A program made the position numbers and the translations under genes. A stretch of 13,689 bases of DNA from Desulfuromusa sp. Its GTDB lineage: Bacteria > Desulfobacterota > Desulfuromonadia > Desulfuromonadales > Geopsychrobacteraceae. A model generated the notes under the pieces. That model was not told where the DNA came from and made no database searches. It saw only the letters and a program-made list of their open reading frames with translations. Location of the stretch: the NCBI GenBank assembly GCA_029934095.1, contig JAOZMV010000021.1, positions 1 through 13,689 of the forward strand, given 5' to 3'. This document shows, in pieces, positions 7,115-13,689 of the stretch (position 1 is its first letter; every line of letters starts with the position of its first letter).

Positions 7115-8410
7115 TTATCTCAAGAACTTAGAAATATGTCGCATGGTTCGTTCTGTTGTCCCGGCATTTTCCACGATCAAAGAACTTCCTGCTTCCCCCA
7201 TTGCCCTGCAGCGAACCGGGTCATTGAGCAGAATGACACTCTGCCGGACAAACCCCTGCTGATTAGTCACCTTCACCCCGGCACCGGCTCGAATCAATTT
7301 TGCTGATATCTCTTTAAAATTCTGGATGAAGGGGCCAAATATCACCGGTTTTGCCAATAGCGCTGCCTCTAAAAGATTATGACCACCAATGGGCACCAAA
7401 CTTCCGCCTACAAAAACCAAATCAGCAATACTATAGAAATCAAGAACCTCACCTAGAGTATCGACAAGTAAAACTTCCCCGGGGGAAAGCAGATTATCCC
7501 CTTTTTGCAAAGAACTACGCAGTCGGTATTGAAACTTTGATTCTTTCAGTAAAGCTTCCACTTCCCGTTTACGTTCAGGATGGCGAGGAATCAGAATCAG
7601 TATCAGTTCCCGATCAATCTGCGCTGATATCTGCCGGTAGGCATCAAGAAGCTGTTTTTCTTCCCCGGCATGAGTACTACCGGCGACAAAAATAGCAACC
7701 TGTTGCGGCAATCTATATTGTTCTTTCTGCTGCTGAACCTGGATTGCCGTTACCTTTTTCAGGTCATGATCAAACTTGAGATTGCCGGTATTCTCCACCC
7801 GGCCATCAGGAGCCCCAAGAACGGCAATTCGTTCAGCATCAATCTGTGACTGCATGCAAAAAGCAGAGAAGCGTTCCAGAATTGGCTTGAGGAGAAAACG
7901 ACCGCAACGATAACGGGGAAAAGAGCGATCCGATATACGTCCATTGACCAGAATCATCGGGATGTTGGATTGAGATGCCTGAGTGATAAAATTTGGCCAG
8001 AGTTCCGTTTCAACAATAATAATCAATTCCGGATTTACGGTATTAAGAGCTCTTCTCACTGCCCACGAAAAATCGAAGGGGAAAAACAAACAGAGATCAA
8101 CTTCTTTAGCTTTCAGGGCAACGGCATGTCCGGTTTCTGTCACATTAGTCACCAGAATCTGGAACTCTGGGTATTTTAAGCGGAATTGTTTGATCAGAGT
8201 CATTGCTGCTCGGGTTTCACCAACAGAAACCGCATGAACCCAGATTGTTCGTTTTGACTGGATTGCCGATAATTGTTCCGAAGAATAGAGACCTAAGCGC
8301 TCCCTGATCCCACGACGACTCTTGCCGTAACGGAGTCCACGCAGCAGATAATACGGCACCAGAAAAAGTGCTGAAATCAGCAATAACAGATTATACAGCG
8401 AATAAACCAT
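7115..8410 (-). CDS. waaA: 3-deoxy-D-manno-octulosonic acid (Kdo) transferase WaaA
   Basis: WaaA (KdtA, GT30) transfers Kdo from CMP-Kdo to lipid IVA at the inner membrane. The 431-residue length from this start fits the family (about 420-430). Residues about 4-24 form the N-terminal membrane anchor, followed by a basic segment. HAVSVGET (59-66) contains the family's catalytic glutamate (E65). Later motifs are VETELWPN, GRISDRSF, GAPDGRVENTGNLKFD, AGSTHAGEE, IPRHPERK, DTLGEVLDFY and the donor-site GGSLVPIGGHN...EA. Whether it adds one, two or more Kdo units cannot be read from the sequence. The start at 8410 overlaps the end of the DUF374 gene by 20 bases. A longer in-frame reading begins at 8629, but its extra 73 residues lie within DUF374 coding sequence and look non-homologous. 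Confidence 0.96.
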   Translation of the reverse strand: MVYSLYNLLLLISALFLVPYYLLRGLRYGKSRRGIRERLGLYSSEQLSAIQSKRTIWVHAVSVGETRAAMTLIKQFRLKYPEFQILVTNVTETGHAVALKAKEVDLCLFFPFDFSWAVRRALNTVNPELIIIVETELWPNFITQASQSNIPMILVNGRISDRSFPRYRCGRFLLKPILERFSAFCMQSQIDAERIAVLGAPDGRVENTGNLKFDHDLKKVTAIQVQQQKEQYRLPQQVAIFVAGSTHAGEEKQLLDAYRQISAQIDRELILILIPRHPERKREVEALLKESKFQYRLRSSLQKGDNLLSPGEVLLVDTLGEVLDFYSIADLVFVGGSLVPIGGHNLLEAALLAKPVIFGPFIQNFKEISAKLIRAGAGVKVTNQQGFVRQSVILLNDPVRCRAMGEAGSSLIVENAGTTERTMRHISKFLR

Positions 8411-9056
8411 GTGATTCCAAATGTGTTTCTGCCTGTTTTTGATTCTCCAGCATCGCTTCTTGCAACCGTTCTCGGAACATATCAGCCCCCTCCTGTTCAT
8501 CAAAATAAAGAGGTTTGCCAAAAGAATAGACCCCATGTCCGAAAGGATATGGCAACAGAAAACGATCCCATGATTTAAAGCGATATCCACGGCTACAGGC
8601 AAAAGCCAACGGCAAAACTGGCCGACCACTCAGCCGTGCCAATTGGATCACGCCATCCTTCAATTGGTGGCGCGGGCCACGCGGGCCATCGGGGGTAAAA
8701 GCCAGGTCAACTTCCTCACCACAGAGACTCAGTAATTCCTTGAAGGCAGCGCGACCACCTCGAGAGGAAGATCCACGCACCACACCATGCCCAAAACAGC
8801 GCATGGTTTTTGCGATCAACTCACCATCCTTGGAAGAACTGATGAGGATTTTCACCCCCGCCCCTCGGTAGACCATAATCATCATCAATAACTGATCATG
8901 CCAGAAAGGACAGAGGACAAACTTACCATCTTCCCAGAGGTTTCGGGGATGGTTTCCGCCAATAGTTTCAATCCGATTGGTTAAATACAGAAAACGGATC
9001 ACCAAAGACGCAAACAAAGGGCCAATTGCCAGCAACAGACGATCCCTGAGCCCCAT
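8391..9056 (-). CDS. DUF374 lysophospholipid acyltransferase family protein (possible lipid A late acyltransferase)
   Basis: This 221-residue membrane-associated protein is of the DUF374 branch of the LPLAT/PlsC superfamily. A hydrophobic N-terminal segment (about 7-26) probably anchors it. PFWHDQ (50-55) carries the His-Asp of the acyltransferase active site in the short form typical of this branch. SSSKDGELIA (73-82), RGSSSRGG (94-101) and TPDGPRGP (121-128) are the other conserved blocks. By position, between msbA and waaA, and because no lpxL/lpxM-like gene is visible, I infer that it adds a secondary acyl chain to lipid A. This would be functionally parallel to the LpxJ acyltransferase of Helicobacter and Campylobacter. 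The acceptor is unproven; another glycerolipid remains possible. Its ATG shares one base with the msbA stop (TAATG), and its 3' end overlaps waaA by 20 bases. Confidence 0.9.
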   Translation of the reverse strand: MGLRDRLLLAIGPLFASLVIRFLYLTNRIETIGGNHPRNLWEDGKFVLCPFWHDQLLMMIMVYRGAGVKILISSSKDGELIAKTMRCFGHGVVRGSSSRGGRAAFKELLSLCGEEVDLAFTPDGPRGPRHQLKDGVIQLARLSGRPVLPLAFACSRGYRFKSWDRFLLPYPFGHGVYSFGKPLYFDEQEGADMFRERLQEAMLENQKQAETHLESHGLFAV

Positions 9057-10801
9057 TAACTCTGTCCCCCGAACTGTGAATCATAAAGGCGCTTATACAA
9101 TCCCGATTTTTCGAGCAACTGCTGATGGGTTCCAGATTCTTTAATTTCCCCCTCATCAAGAACCAGAATCCGATCGGCATGCCTGACCGTAGACAACCGG
9201 TGTGCGATAACAAAGGTGGTCCGATTTTTCATCAGGTTTCCGAGAGCCTGCTGTACCATCGTCTCGCTTTCCGTATCCAGCGCACTGGTTGCCTCATCCA
9301 ACATGAGAATTGGGGCATCCCGTAAAATTGCCCGGGCGATACAGAGCCTCTGTCGCTGCCCGCCAGACAAACGGACACCACGGTCACCTATCGACGTTTC
9401 GTAACCTTCAGGAAGCTGGCGGATAAATTCATCAGCAAAAGCCTGAGTAGCTGCAACTTCTACAAGTGAAAAATCTGCATCGGGCTGCCCGTAACGGATA
9501 TTATTAGCGATGGTATCATTAAATAAAAAAGTTTCCTGATCAACCAGTGCCAGATTTGCATGCAAACTTTTCTGGGTTATCTTACGAATATCATAACCAT
9601 CAATCAGAATTTGTCCATGTTGTGGATCATAGAAGCGATTCAATAAACCAATAAAAGTACTTTTCCCGGCACCACTTGGTCCAACCAGAGCGATAACCTC
9701 ACCGGGCTTCGCCTGCACAGAAAAGTCCCGCAAAACCAGCTCATCATCATAAGCAAACCCGACATTTTTAAAACTGACATGACCCAGACTACGAGATAAT
9801 TCTACAGCATCCCGGGCATCACTAATTTCAGTCTGGTTATCAAGTACTTCAAAAACCCGTTCTGCAGCGCCAATAGCTTTTTGTATGGTGTTATTAACTT
9901 TAATCAGCCGTTTAAGGGGGGAATACATCAACAGAATAGCTGCAAGAATTGAGAATAACTCACCTTTAGTTATTGCTTCAGCCGCAACCCGATTCAGACC
10001 ATACCAGAGAACAGCCGCAACTCCAAATGAGGTCATAATTTCCATAACCGGAGCTGAGGCCGCTGAATATCTGAATGTTTTACGGATAAAGGTAAAAAAT
10101 CTGGAATTTTCCCGAACGAACTTCTGTTCCTCGCGCTCCTCAGCAGCAAACGCTTTAATCACTTTAATCCCCGAAAAACTCTGCTCCAGAACAGCTGTCA
10201 GATTCCCCATTGCATCTTGACCACGCCGGGAAAATTTTTTGATTTTGCGGCCAATAGCAACTGCTGGCCAGACTGTTGCCGGGATGACAACGAAGGCCAT
10301 CAGGGCCATTTTCCAATCGGCATAAAAAGCATAACCTGTCAATGCAAGTAGGGTCAGAGTTTCGCGGATAAAGGTGACCAGAACGTCTGCAAGGGCAGAT
10401 TGCATCACATTGACATCATTGAGAATTCTTGACATCAATGAGCCGGAAGAACTTCTGGTGAAAAAACGGGTCGACAACCTTAGTGTATGGCCAAAAACTT
10501 CATTGCGAATGTCCTGGATGGCCAGTTGTCCTGCCGTGCGGATATTGTAGGTTTGAAGATAACGGCAGAGCCCTTTAAATGTTGCCAGTCCGATGACAAA
10601 GAACGGAAGAAGCTGAGCTAATTTGAGATTCCCAGCGATAATCAAATCATCGACAAATGGCTTGACCAGATAGGCGATAATCGCATCAGAGCCGGCAACC
10701 CCCAATGAAGCCAACATTGACAGCGCAATGATCCATTTATACGGCGCAGCGTAACTTACAAGCCGCAGATAGATATTCTTTTGTTGATTGCTCAATAACA
10801 C
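9056..10801 (-). CDS. msbA: Lipid A export ABC transporter MsbA (ATP-binding/permease)
   Basis: MsbA is the homodimeric half-transporter that flips core-lipid A from the inner to the outer leaflet of the cytoplasmic membrane. The 581-residue length is close to E. coli MsbA (582). About six membrane segments occupy roughly residues 23-310. The nucleotide-binding domain has Walker A GPSGAGKST (374-382), Q-loop VDQETFLF, signature LSGGQ (468-472), Walker B LMLDE (489-493) and the H-loop histidine (H524). All ATPase residues are intact. I chose the GTG at 10801, which has AGGG six bases upstream and begins 19 bases after the lpxB stop. Alternatives are a TTG at 10795 and a TTG at 10843 inside lpxB. 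The gene overlaps the DUF374 start by one base. Other ABC exporters have similar domains, but the lipid A context makes MsbA by far the likeliest. Confidence 0.94.
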   Translation of the reverse strand: MLLSNQQKNIYLRLVSYAAPYKWIIALSMLASLGVAGSDAIIAYLVKPFVDDLIIAGNLKLAQLLPFFVIGLATFKGLCRYLQTYNIRTAGQLAIQDIRNEVFGHTLRLSTRFFTRSSSGSLMSRILNDVNVMQSALADVLVTFIRETLTLLALTGYAFYADWKMALMAFVVIPATVWPAVAIGRKIKKFSRRGQDAMGNLTAVLEQSFSGIKVIKAFAAEEREEQKFVRENSRFFTFIRKTFRYSAASAPVMEIMTSFGVAAVLWYGLNRVAAEAITKGELFSILAAILLMYSPLKRLIKVNNTIQKAIGAAERVFEVLDNQTEISDARDAVELSRSLGHVSFKNVGFAYDDELVLRDFSVQAKPGEVIALVGPSGAGKSTFIGLLNRFYDPQHGQILIDGYDIRKITQKSLHANLALVDQETFLFNDTIANNIRYGQPDADFSLVEVAATQAFADEFIRQLPEGYETSIGDRGVRLSGGQRQRLCIARAILRDAPILMLDEATSALDTESETMVQQALGNLMKNRTTFVIAHRLSTVRHADRILVLDEGEIKESGTHQQLLEKSGLYKRLYDSQFGGQS

Positions 10802-10807
10802 AAATAG

Positions 10808-10811
10808 CCCT
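10808..10811 (-). promoter_or_regulatory. Shine-Dalgarno (AGGG) supporting a GTG start of msbA
   Basis: AGGG on the coding strand lies six bases before the GTG at 10801, in the 19-base gap after the lpxB stop. No ATG is available in frame before the first conserved residues. Confidence 0.45.
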
Positions 10812-10820
10812 GTCTGAATG

Positions 10821-11978
10821 CTATGCGGACATTTCAGCAGCAATGCTGGAAACCCGCACTGAACAACCGGGACCCCCTAACGACTGTCGAACCTCTTTTA
10901 GGTCTTGCTGTATGGTTTCAATATAATCTTGATCGTCAAGAAGTCTCAGAATTTCATCACCCATTGCTGTAGGTTCCGCAGCGTCCTGAATAAATTCCTG
11001 CACAATTCTGCGACCGGCAACAATATTCGGCAAACCAATATATTTTATTTTAATCAAGTGCTTGCCGATTCGGTAACTTAAGGGGGCAACTTTATACAGA
11101 ATAGCCAGTGGCGTTCCAACCAGCGTAAGTTGCAGCGTTACCGTTCCCGATACCGTTAAAACTGCATCACAGGCCGTCGCAACTTCATAAATATTCTCTT
11201 CAACAATAAAGATTGGTAATTTTGTAGTTGAAAATCTTTGTTCTAAAAGATTACGCGATAGTGAAGGAGCGACTGGAAGTAAAAATTTAGCAGCGGGTTT
11301 CTTCGCGTGTAATAGTTCAGCAGTTGCAACTAGAACATCTAAAATATGTTCCAATTCACTATTTCGACTCCCGGGAAAAATCCCAATAACCTGTTCATCT
11401 GCGCCGATACCAAGTCTGCTTCGTAATAAACCTTGTGGTTGATTCTGAATGAATTCATCCAGTAACGGATTGCCGACATACTCGGCACTCACCCCTAACG
11501 GTGCATAAATTTGTGGTTCAAAGGGAAAAATCAAGGCCAGACGGTCTACTCGCTCAGCAATCACCTTTGCCCGCCCACTGCGCCAGGCCCATACCTTGGG
11601 ACTGATGTAGTAAAGAACCGGTATTCCGGCAGCTTTTGCAACCTTGGCGAGACGCAGGTTGAAATCTGGAAAGTCGATCAGAATCAATAGAGAGGGGGGA
11701 ACAGGATCTAAGAGAACCCTCTTGAGTTGGAGAAATCGACGAAGAATAGTTGGTAAATGGCTGACAACCTCAACGATTCCCATAACCGATAATTCATCGG
11801 CAGGGAAAAGAATTCTGCACCCTGCCGCACACATCTTATCACCACCGACACCAAAAAAACTCAGCTGCGGATGGTGTTCTGCTGCAGCCTGGATGAGATG
11901 ACTACCATGCAGATCACCAGAGGCTTCCCCTGCAACAATCATCACCTTGCGAGACTTGTCAGGACTGGTTGATGACAT
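10821..11978 (-). CDS. lpxB: Lipid-A-disaccharide synthase LpxB
   Basis: LpxB (GT19) joins UDP-2,3-diacylglucosamine and lipid X to form the beta-1,6 lipid A disaccharide, at the cytoplasmic face of the inner membrane. The 385-residue length fits (E. coli 382). Motifs are GEASGD (17-22), DFPDFN (102-107), ISPKVWAW, VGNPL (168-172), FPGSRNSE (about 201-208), SGTVTLQ (287-293) and GLPNIVAGR. The last position of SGTVTLQ is glutamine, where many proteobacterial LpxB have glutamate. I chose the ATG at 11978. The in-frame upstream stretch to 12029 is occupied by a terminator-like hairpin and lacks family character. A GAGA ribosome-binding site lies a few bases upstream and can be covered by alternative RNA pairing. 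The 82-base spacer from lpxA is the longest in the window. Confidence 0.96.
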   Translation of the reverse strand: MSSTSPDKSRKVMIVAGEASGDLHGSHLIQAAAEHHPQLSFFGVGGDKMCAAGCRILFPADELSVMGIVEVVSHLPTILRRFLQLKRVLLDPVPPSLLILIDFPDFNLRLAKVAKAAGIPVLYYISPKVWAWRSGRAKVIAERVDRLALIFPFEPQIYAPLGVSAEYVGNPLLDEFIQNQPQGLLRSRLGIGADEQVIGIFPGSRNSELEHILDVLVATAELLHAKKPAAKFLLPVAPSLSRNLLEQRFSTTKLPIFIVEENIYEVATACDAVLTVSGTVTLQLTLVGTPLAILYKVAPLSYRIGKHLIKIKYIGLPNIVAGRRIVQEFIQDAAEPTAMGDEILRLLDDQDYIETIQQDLKEVRQSLGGPGCSVRVSSIAAEMSA

Positions 11979-12060
11979 AAAATTCTCACGCCAAAAAAAC
12001 AAAAGGCGAGAACCATACGGATCTCGCAACTTTTGTTACCGATAAAGTTGAAAACTATCG
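11979..12060 (-). promoter_or_regulatory. Structured lpxA-lpxB intergenic leader with alternative hairpins
   Basis: This 82-base spacer begins right after the lpxA TAG. On the transcript strand it holds four pairings. A: CGATA (12060-12056) with TATCG (12044-12040). B: CAACTTT (12050-12044) with AAAGTTG (12033-12027), 7 bp with a 10-base loop. C: the terminator-like GCGAGA/TCTCGC stem (12027-12022 with 12011-12006). D: TTCTCGCC (12012-12005) with GGCG-AGAA separated by two bulged bases (11992-11983), which would cover the lpxB ribosome-binding site. C and D use the same bases and cannot coexist. B and C share one base. This arrangement resembles an attenuator or a translational switch, but no known riboswitch or protein-binding leader was recognised and chance pairing is possible for A. 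Confidence 0.5.
11993..12027 (-). terminator. Intrinsic terminator-like hairpin (possible attenuator) between lpxA and lpxB
   Basis: On the transcript strand a 6-bp GC-rich stem (GCGAGA/TCTCGC) encloses a T-T mismatch, two further G-C pairs and a GTAT loop. It is followed at once by a C, four T, a G and seven T. This has the form of a Rho-independent terminator. Because msbA and other essential genes lie downstream in the same direction, it would more likely act as a partial terminator or attenuator than as a full stop, unless a promoter lies after it. I see no convincing one. Confidence 0.55.
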
Positions 12061-12834
12061 CTAACGTGCCAAACCACGCTCACTTTTTTTCAAAAAATCG
12101 AGGTAAGTTGCAACTTCTTTTCTTGATCCATCAAACCGCTCTTTTATCTGGGCAACAGCTTCATCCAGATTGAGATTTGAACGGAATACCAACTTATAAA
12201 TACCTTTAATATTGCTCAATTCCTCGGGGCCAAAGCCACGTCGCTTTAATCCGGTCAGGTTCAATCCCACAATTTTCGCCCGATCACCCTGGACGATCGA
12301 ATAGGGAGCAATATCCTGGCCGATCATAGAACCACCACTCGCCATCACATGGCAACCAATCCTGGTAAACTGATGAACAGCACTCAAACCACCAAGTATC
12401 GCATAATCACCCACCTCAACATGCCCGGCCAGAGTAGCGGCATTGGCCATGACAACATGATCATTCACAATACAATCGTGCGCAACATGAGCATAAGCCA
12501 TAAGCAAGTTATCATTTCCTACAGTCGTTATCCCGCCGCCACCCTCAGTTCCCAGGTGGATTGTCACAAACTCACGGATTCGGTTACGGGCGCCGATTTT
12601 CAGATAGGAAACCTCCCCGGAAAATTTCATATCCTGGGGAATCGCTCCAATCGAAGTAAACTGAAAAATCTGGTTATCACAACCAATTTCAGTCCGTCCT
12701 TCGATAACGGCATGAGGTCCTACAGTTGTTCCAGCCCCAATTTTGACGTACTCCCCGATAACGGCATAGGGACCAACCGTTACAGATGAGTCAAGTTCCG
12801 CCCCCGGAGCAATGATTGCTGTTGAATGAATCAT
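12061..12834 (-). CDS. lpxA: Acyl-ACP--UDP-N-acetylglucosamine O-acyltransferase LpxA
   Basis: LpxA catalyses the first step of lipid A synthesis, moving an R-3-hydroxyacyl chain from ACP to the 3-OH of UDP-GlcNAc in the cytoplasm as a homotrimer. The 257-residue protein (E. coli 262) begins with left-handed beta-helix hexapeptide repeats from about residue 3 to 185 (IIAPGAELD, VTVGPYAVIG, VKIGAGTTVG and so on). HVAHDC at 116-121 holds the catalytic histidine (H119, matching H125 of E. coli). ATLAGHVEVGD and QGDRAKIVGLNLTGLKRRGF mark the substrate region and the start of the helical C-terminal domain. Acyl chain length cannot be called with confidence. The ATG lies 12 bases after the fabZ stop, with only a weak GGA ribosome-binding site. 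The structured spacer follows directly. Confidence 0.97.
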   Translation of the reverse strand: MIHSTAIIAPGAELDSSVTVGPYAVIGEYVKIGAGTTVGPHAVIEGRTEIGCDNQIFQFTSIGAIPQDMKFSGEVSYLKIGARNRIREFVTIHLGTEGGGGITTVGNDNLLMAYAHVAHDCIVNDHVVMANAATLAGHVEVGDYAILGGLSAVHQFTRIGCHVMASGGSMIGQDIAPYSIVQGDRAKIVGLNLTGLKRRGFGPEELSNIKGIYKLVFRSNLNLDEAVAQIKERFDGSRKEVATYLDFLKKSERGLAR

Positions 12835-12846
12835 AATATATCCATG

Positions 12847-13284
12847 TTACTTATCTGCAAACGTGGCTTTCAAATTTGCTTGAGCAACCAAAGTTTCGCC
12901 AACGTATGCCTTACCACTGAATTGATAAATTCCACGCCGCTTTGAGAGTAACTCCAGTTCCAACCGCAGAACATCACCGGGAAGGACGGGTTTGCGAAAG
13001 CGAGCTTTATCAATACTGGCAAAATAAGTAACACGATCATCACCAATACTATCGATAGCCGAGGCATAGGCGCCACCAACCTGCGCCATTGCTTCAATAA
13101 TCAGAACTCCCGGCATGATTGGATGATCAGGAAAGTGCCCCTGAAAAAAAGGTTCGTTGATCGTCACATTTTTATAACCGAAGACCTTGACTCCCTCCTC
13201 TACTTCTTCCAATCGGTCAACCAAAAGAAAAGGGTAGCGGTGTGGTAAAACTTTCATAATTTGCTGGATATTCATGACTAGCAT
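12847..13284 (-). CDS. fabZ: 3-hydroxyacyl-[acyl-carrier-protein] dehydratase FabZ
   Basis: FabZ dehydrates R-3-hydroxyacyl-ACP in fatty acid elongation and competes with LpxA and LpxD for the same acyl-ACP pool, which explains its usual place between their genes. The 145-residue hotdog-fold protein has [16 protein letters not shown] (9-24), then [12 protein letters not shown] with the catalytic His (H50) and IEAMAQ with the catalytic Glu (E64), and later [17 protein letters not shown]. All active-site residues are present. A strong Shine-Dalgarno seven bases before the ATG at 13284 favours this start over the Met at codon 4 (13275). It begins one base after the lpxD stop. Confidence 0.97.
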   Translation of the reverse strand: MLVMNIQQIMKVLPHRYPFLLVDRLEEVEEGVKVFGYKNVTINEPFFQGHFPDHPIMPGVLIIEAMAQVGGAYASAIDSIGDDRVTYFASIDKARFRKPVLPGDVLRLELELLSKRRGIYQFSGKAYVGETLVAQANLKATFADK

Positions 13285-13285
13285 A

Positions 13286-13689
13286 TTAATTCTCCTTTAA
13301 CAGCGTCTCAAGTTCCTCCAGACGATTTTTTATTTGTTTCATTTCTTTACGCATTTCCGGCAGCTTGGACAAGGTCATGGTTGCTCGAAGCCATTGTTTA
13401 TGAGGCATCAGGGGCAGTCCTGACAAGGTTTGATTTGCGGCCACATCTCGAGTTGCCGCCCCTCTGCTACCGATCATGACATTGTCGCCAACTTTCAAAT
13501 GGCCGGCCGTTGCGGCCTGGCCACCAAAGGTGCAGTGGTTACCAATTATGGTGCTACCTGAGATGCCAGTTTGTGCAACCAGAATGCAATCTTCGCCGAT
13601 ATTCACATTATGACCAATTTGAATTAAATTATCGAGTTTTGTACCACGGCAAATCCGGGTTTCACCAAGGGCAGCGCGATCAACACAAC
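13286..13689 (-). CDS. lpxD: UDP-3-O-(3-hydroxyacyl)glucosamine N-acyltransferase LpxD (5' part missing)
   Basis: LpxD adds the N-linked R-3-hydroxyacyl chain from acyl-ACP to UDP-3-O-acylglucosamine, the third lipid A step, as a cytoplasmic homotrimer. Only the last 133 codons are in the window; the first complete codon is at 13687. They open with [12 protein letters not shown] and [16 protein letters not shown], where the His of QIGHN (fragment residue 26, codon near 13612) matches the catalytic histidine of the family (H239 in E. coli). Hexapeptide beta-helix repeats follow ([31 protein letters not shown]). [13 protein letters not shown] then leads to a charged, coiled-coil-like C-terminal helix. 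A GTG at 13606 is an internal valine codon, not a start. The stop is one base from fabZ. Confidence 0.96.
   Translation of the reverse strand, partial: CVDRAALGETRICRGTKLDNLIQIGHNVNIGEDCILVAQTGISGSTIIGNHCTFGGQAATAGHLKVGDNVMIGSRGAATRDVAANQTLSGLPLMPHKQWLRATMTLSKLPEMRKEMKQIKNRLEELETLLKEN
13292..13298 (-). promoter_or_regulatory. Shine-Dalgarno (AAAGGAG) of fabZ
   Basis: AAAGGAG on the coding strand, inside the last codons of lpxD and seven bases before the fabZ ATG at 13284. It is the clearest ribosome-binding site in the window and decides the fabZ start. Confidence 0.75.

Noticed and set aside
7351..7695. 114-codon open frame on the plus strand over waaA.
   Set aside because: Antisense to conserved WaaA motifs, with no recognisable protein features.
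8411..8629. N-terminal extension of WaaA by 73 residues.
   Set aside because: It lies entirely within the DUF374 coding sequence in another frame, and WaaA proteins start at the membrane anchor beginning near 8410.
9885..10220. 111-codon open frame on the plus strand over msbA.
   Set aside because: Antisense to the MsbA membrane domain, with no plausible ribosome-binding context or known domain.
10802..10843. TTG start for MsbA at 10843.
   Set aside because: It would overlap lpxB and add 14 residues without family character; the GTG at 10801 has an AGGG at good spacing.
11979..12029. N-terminal extension of LpxB by 17 residues from an ATG at 12029.
   Set aside because: The stretch coincides with the terminator-like hairpin and U-tract, has no family similarity, and LpxB normally starts shortly before the GEASGD motif.
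12349..12789. 146-codon open frame on the plus strand over lpxA.
   Set aside because: It is antisense to a well-conserved gene, has no recognisable domain, and looks like a by-product of lpxA codon usage.
13286..13606. Reading the rightmost gene as a complete 106-residue protein starting at GTG 13606.
   Set aside because: The frame stays open to the edge and encodes conserved LpxD sequence upstream, including the catalytic QIGHN block, so this is the tail of LpxD.
1..13689. tRNA, rRNA, CRISPR, insertion-sequence, prophage or promoter signals.
   Set aside because: Reading both strands showed no cloverleaf-like tRNA, no spaced repeats, no transposase or integrase coding, and no convincing -35/-10 pair; the operon promoter probably lies beyond the right edge.

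Overview
The window is one uninterrupted, single-direction block of 15 protein-coding genes, all on the minus strand, so transcription runs from the right edge to the left edge. It is a lipopolysaccharide (LPS) locus of a Gram-negative bacterium. The protein sequences and gene order (lpxD-fabZ-lpxA-lpxB-msbA-DUF374-waaA-lpxK) look like Desulfuromonadales/Geobacterales-type Desulfobacterota (the former Deltaproteobacteria). That placement is inferred from memory of such loci and was not tested by a search.

Right half (about 13689 to 5876): the lipid A module. In transcription order it holds the 3' part of lpxD, fabZ, lpxA, lpxB, msbA, a DUF374-type acyltransferase, waaA (Kdo transferase), lpxK and a small UPF0434/Trm112-type zinc protein. 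Together these genes supply acylation (LpxA, LpxD), a beta-hydroxyacyl-ACP dehydratase competing for the same acyl-ACP pool (FabZ), disaccharide formation (LpxB), 4'-phosphorylation (LpxK), Kdo addition (WaaA), a probable late or accessory acylation (DUF374) and flipping across the inner membrane (MsbA). LpxC and the UDP-diacylglucosamine hydrolase (LpxH, LpxI or LpxG) are not here and must be encoded elsewhere.

Left half (about 5866 to 1): a core-oligosaccharide module. It holds an ELM1-like (DUF1022) predicted GT-B protein, a GT4 glycosyltransferase, a CgeB-like glycosyltransferase, a YrbL-family protein with kinase-like residues, and two related GT4 glycosyltransferases in tandem. The last of these runs off the left edge. 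Four successive junctions here are ATGA stop/start overlaps, so translation is probably coupled.

Genes are packed with gaps of a few bases or overlaps. The longest spacer is 82 bases between lpxA and lpxB. It is almost fully occupied by potential RNA structure: an intrinsic-terminator-like hairpin with a U-rich tail, an overlapping upstream hairpin, and an alternative pairing that would cover the lpxB ribosome-binding site. I regard this as the most interesting non-coding signal. Other points of note are an 8-G tract near the start of the leftmost glycosyltransferase gene (possible phase variation) and the YrbL-family protein as a candidate core-sugar kinase. No tRNA, rRNA, CRISPR array, insertion sequence or convincing promoter was seen, and no stretch above 300 bases lacks a gene.
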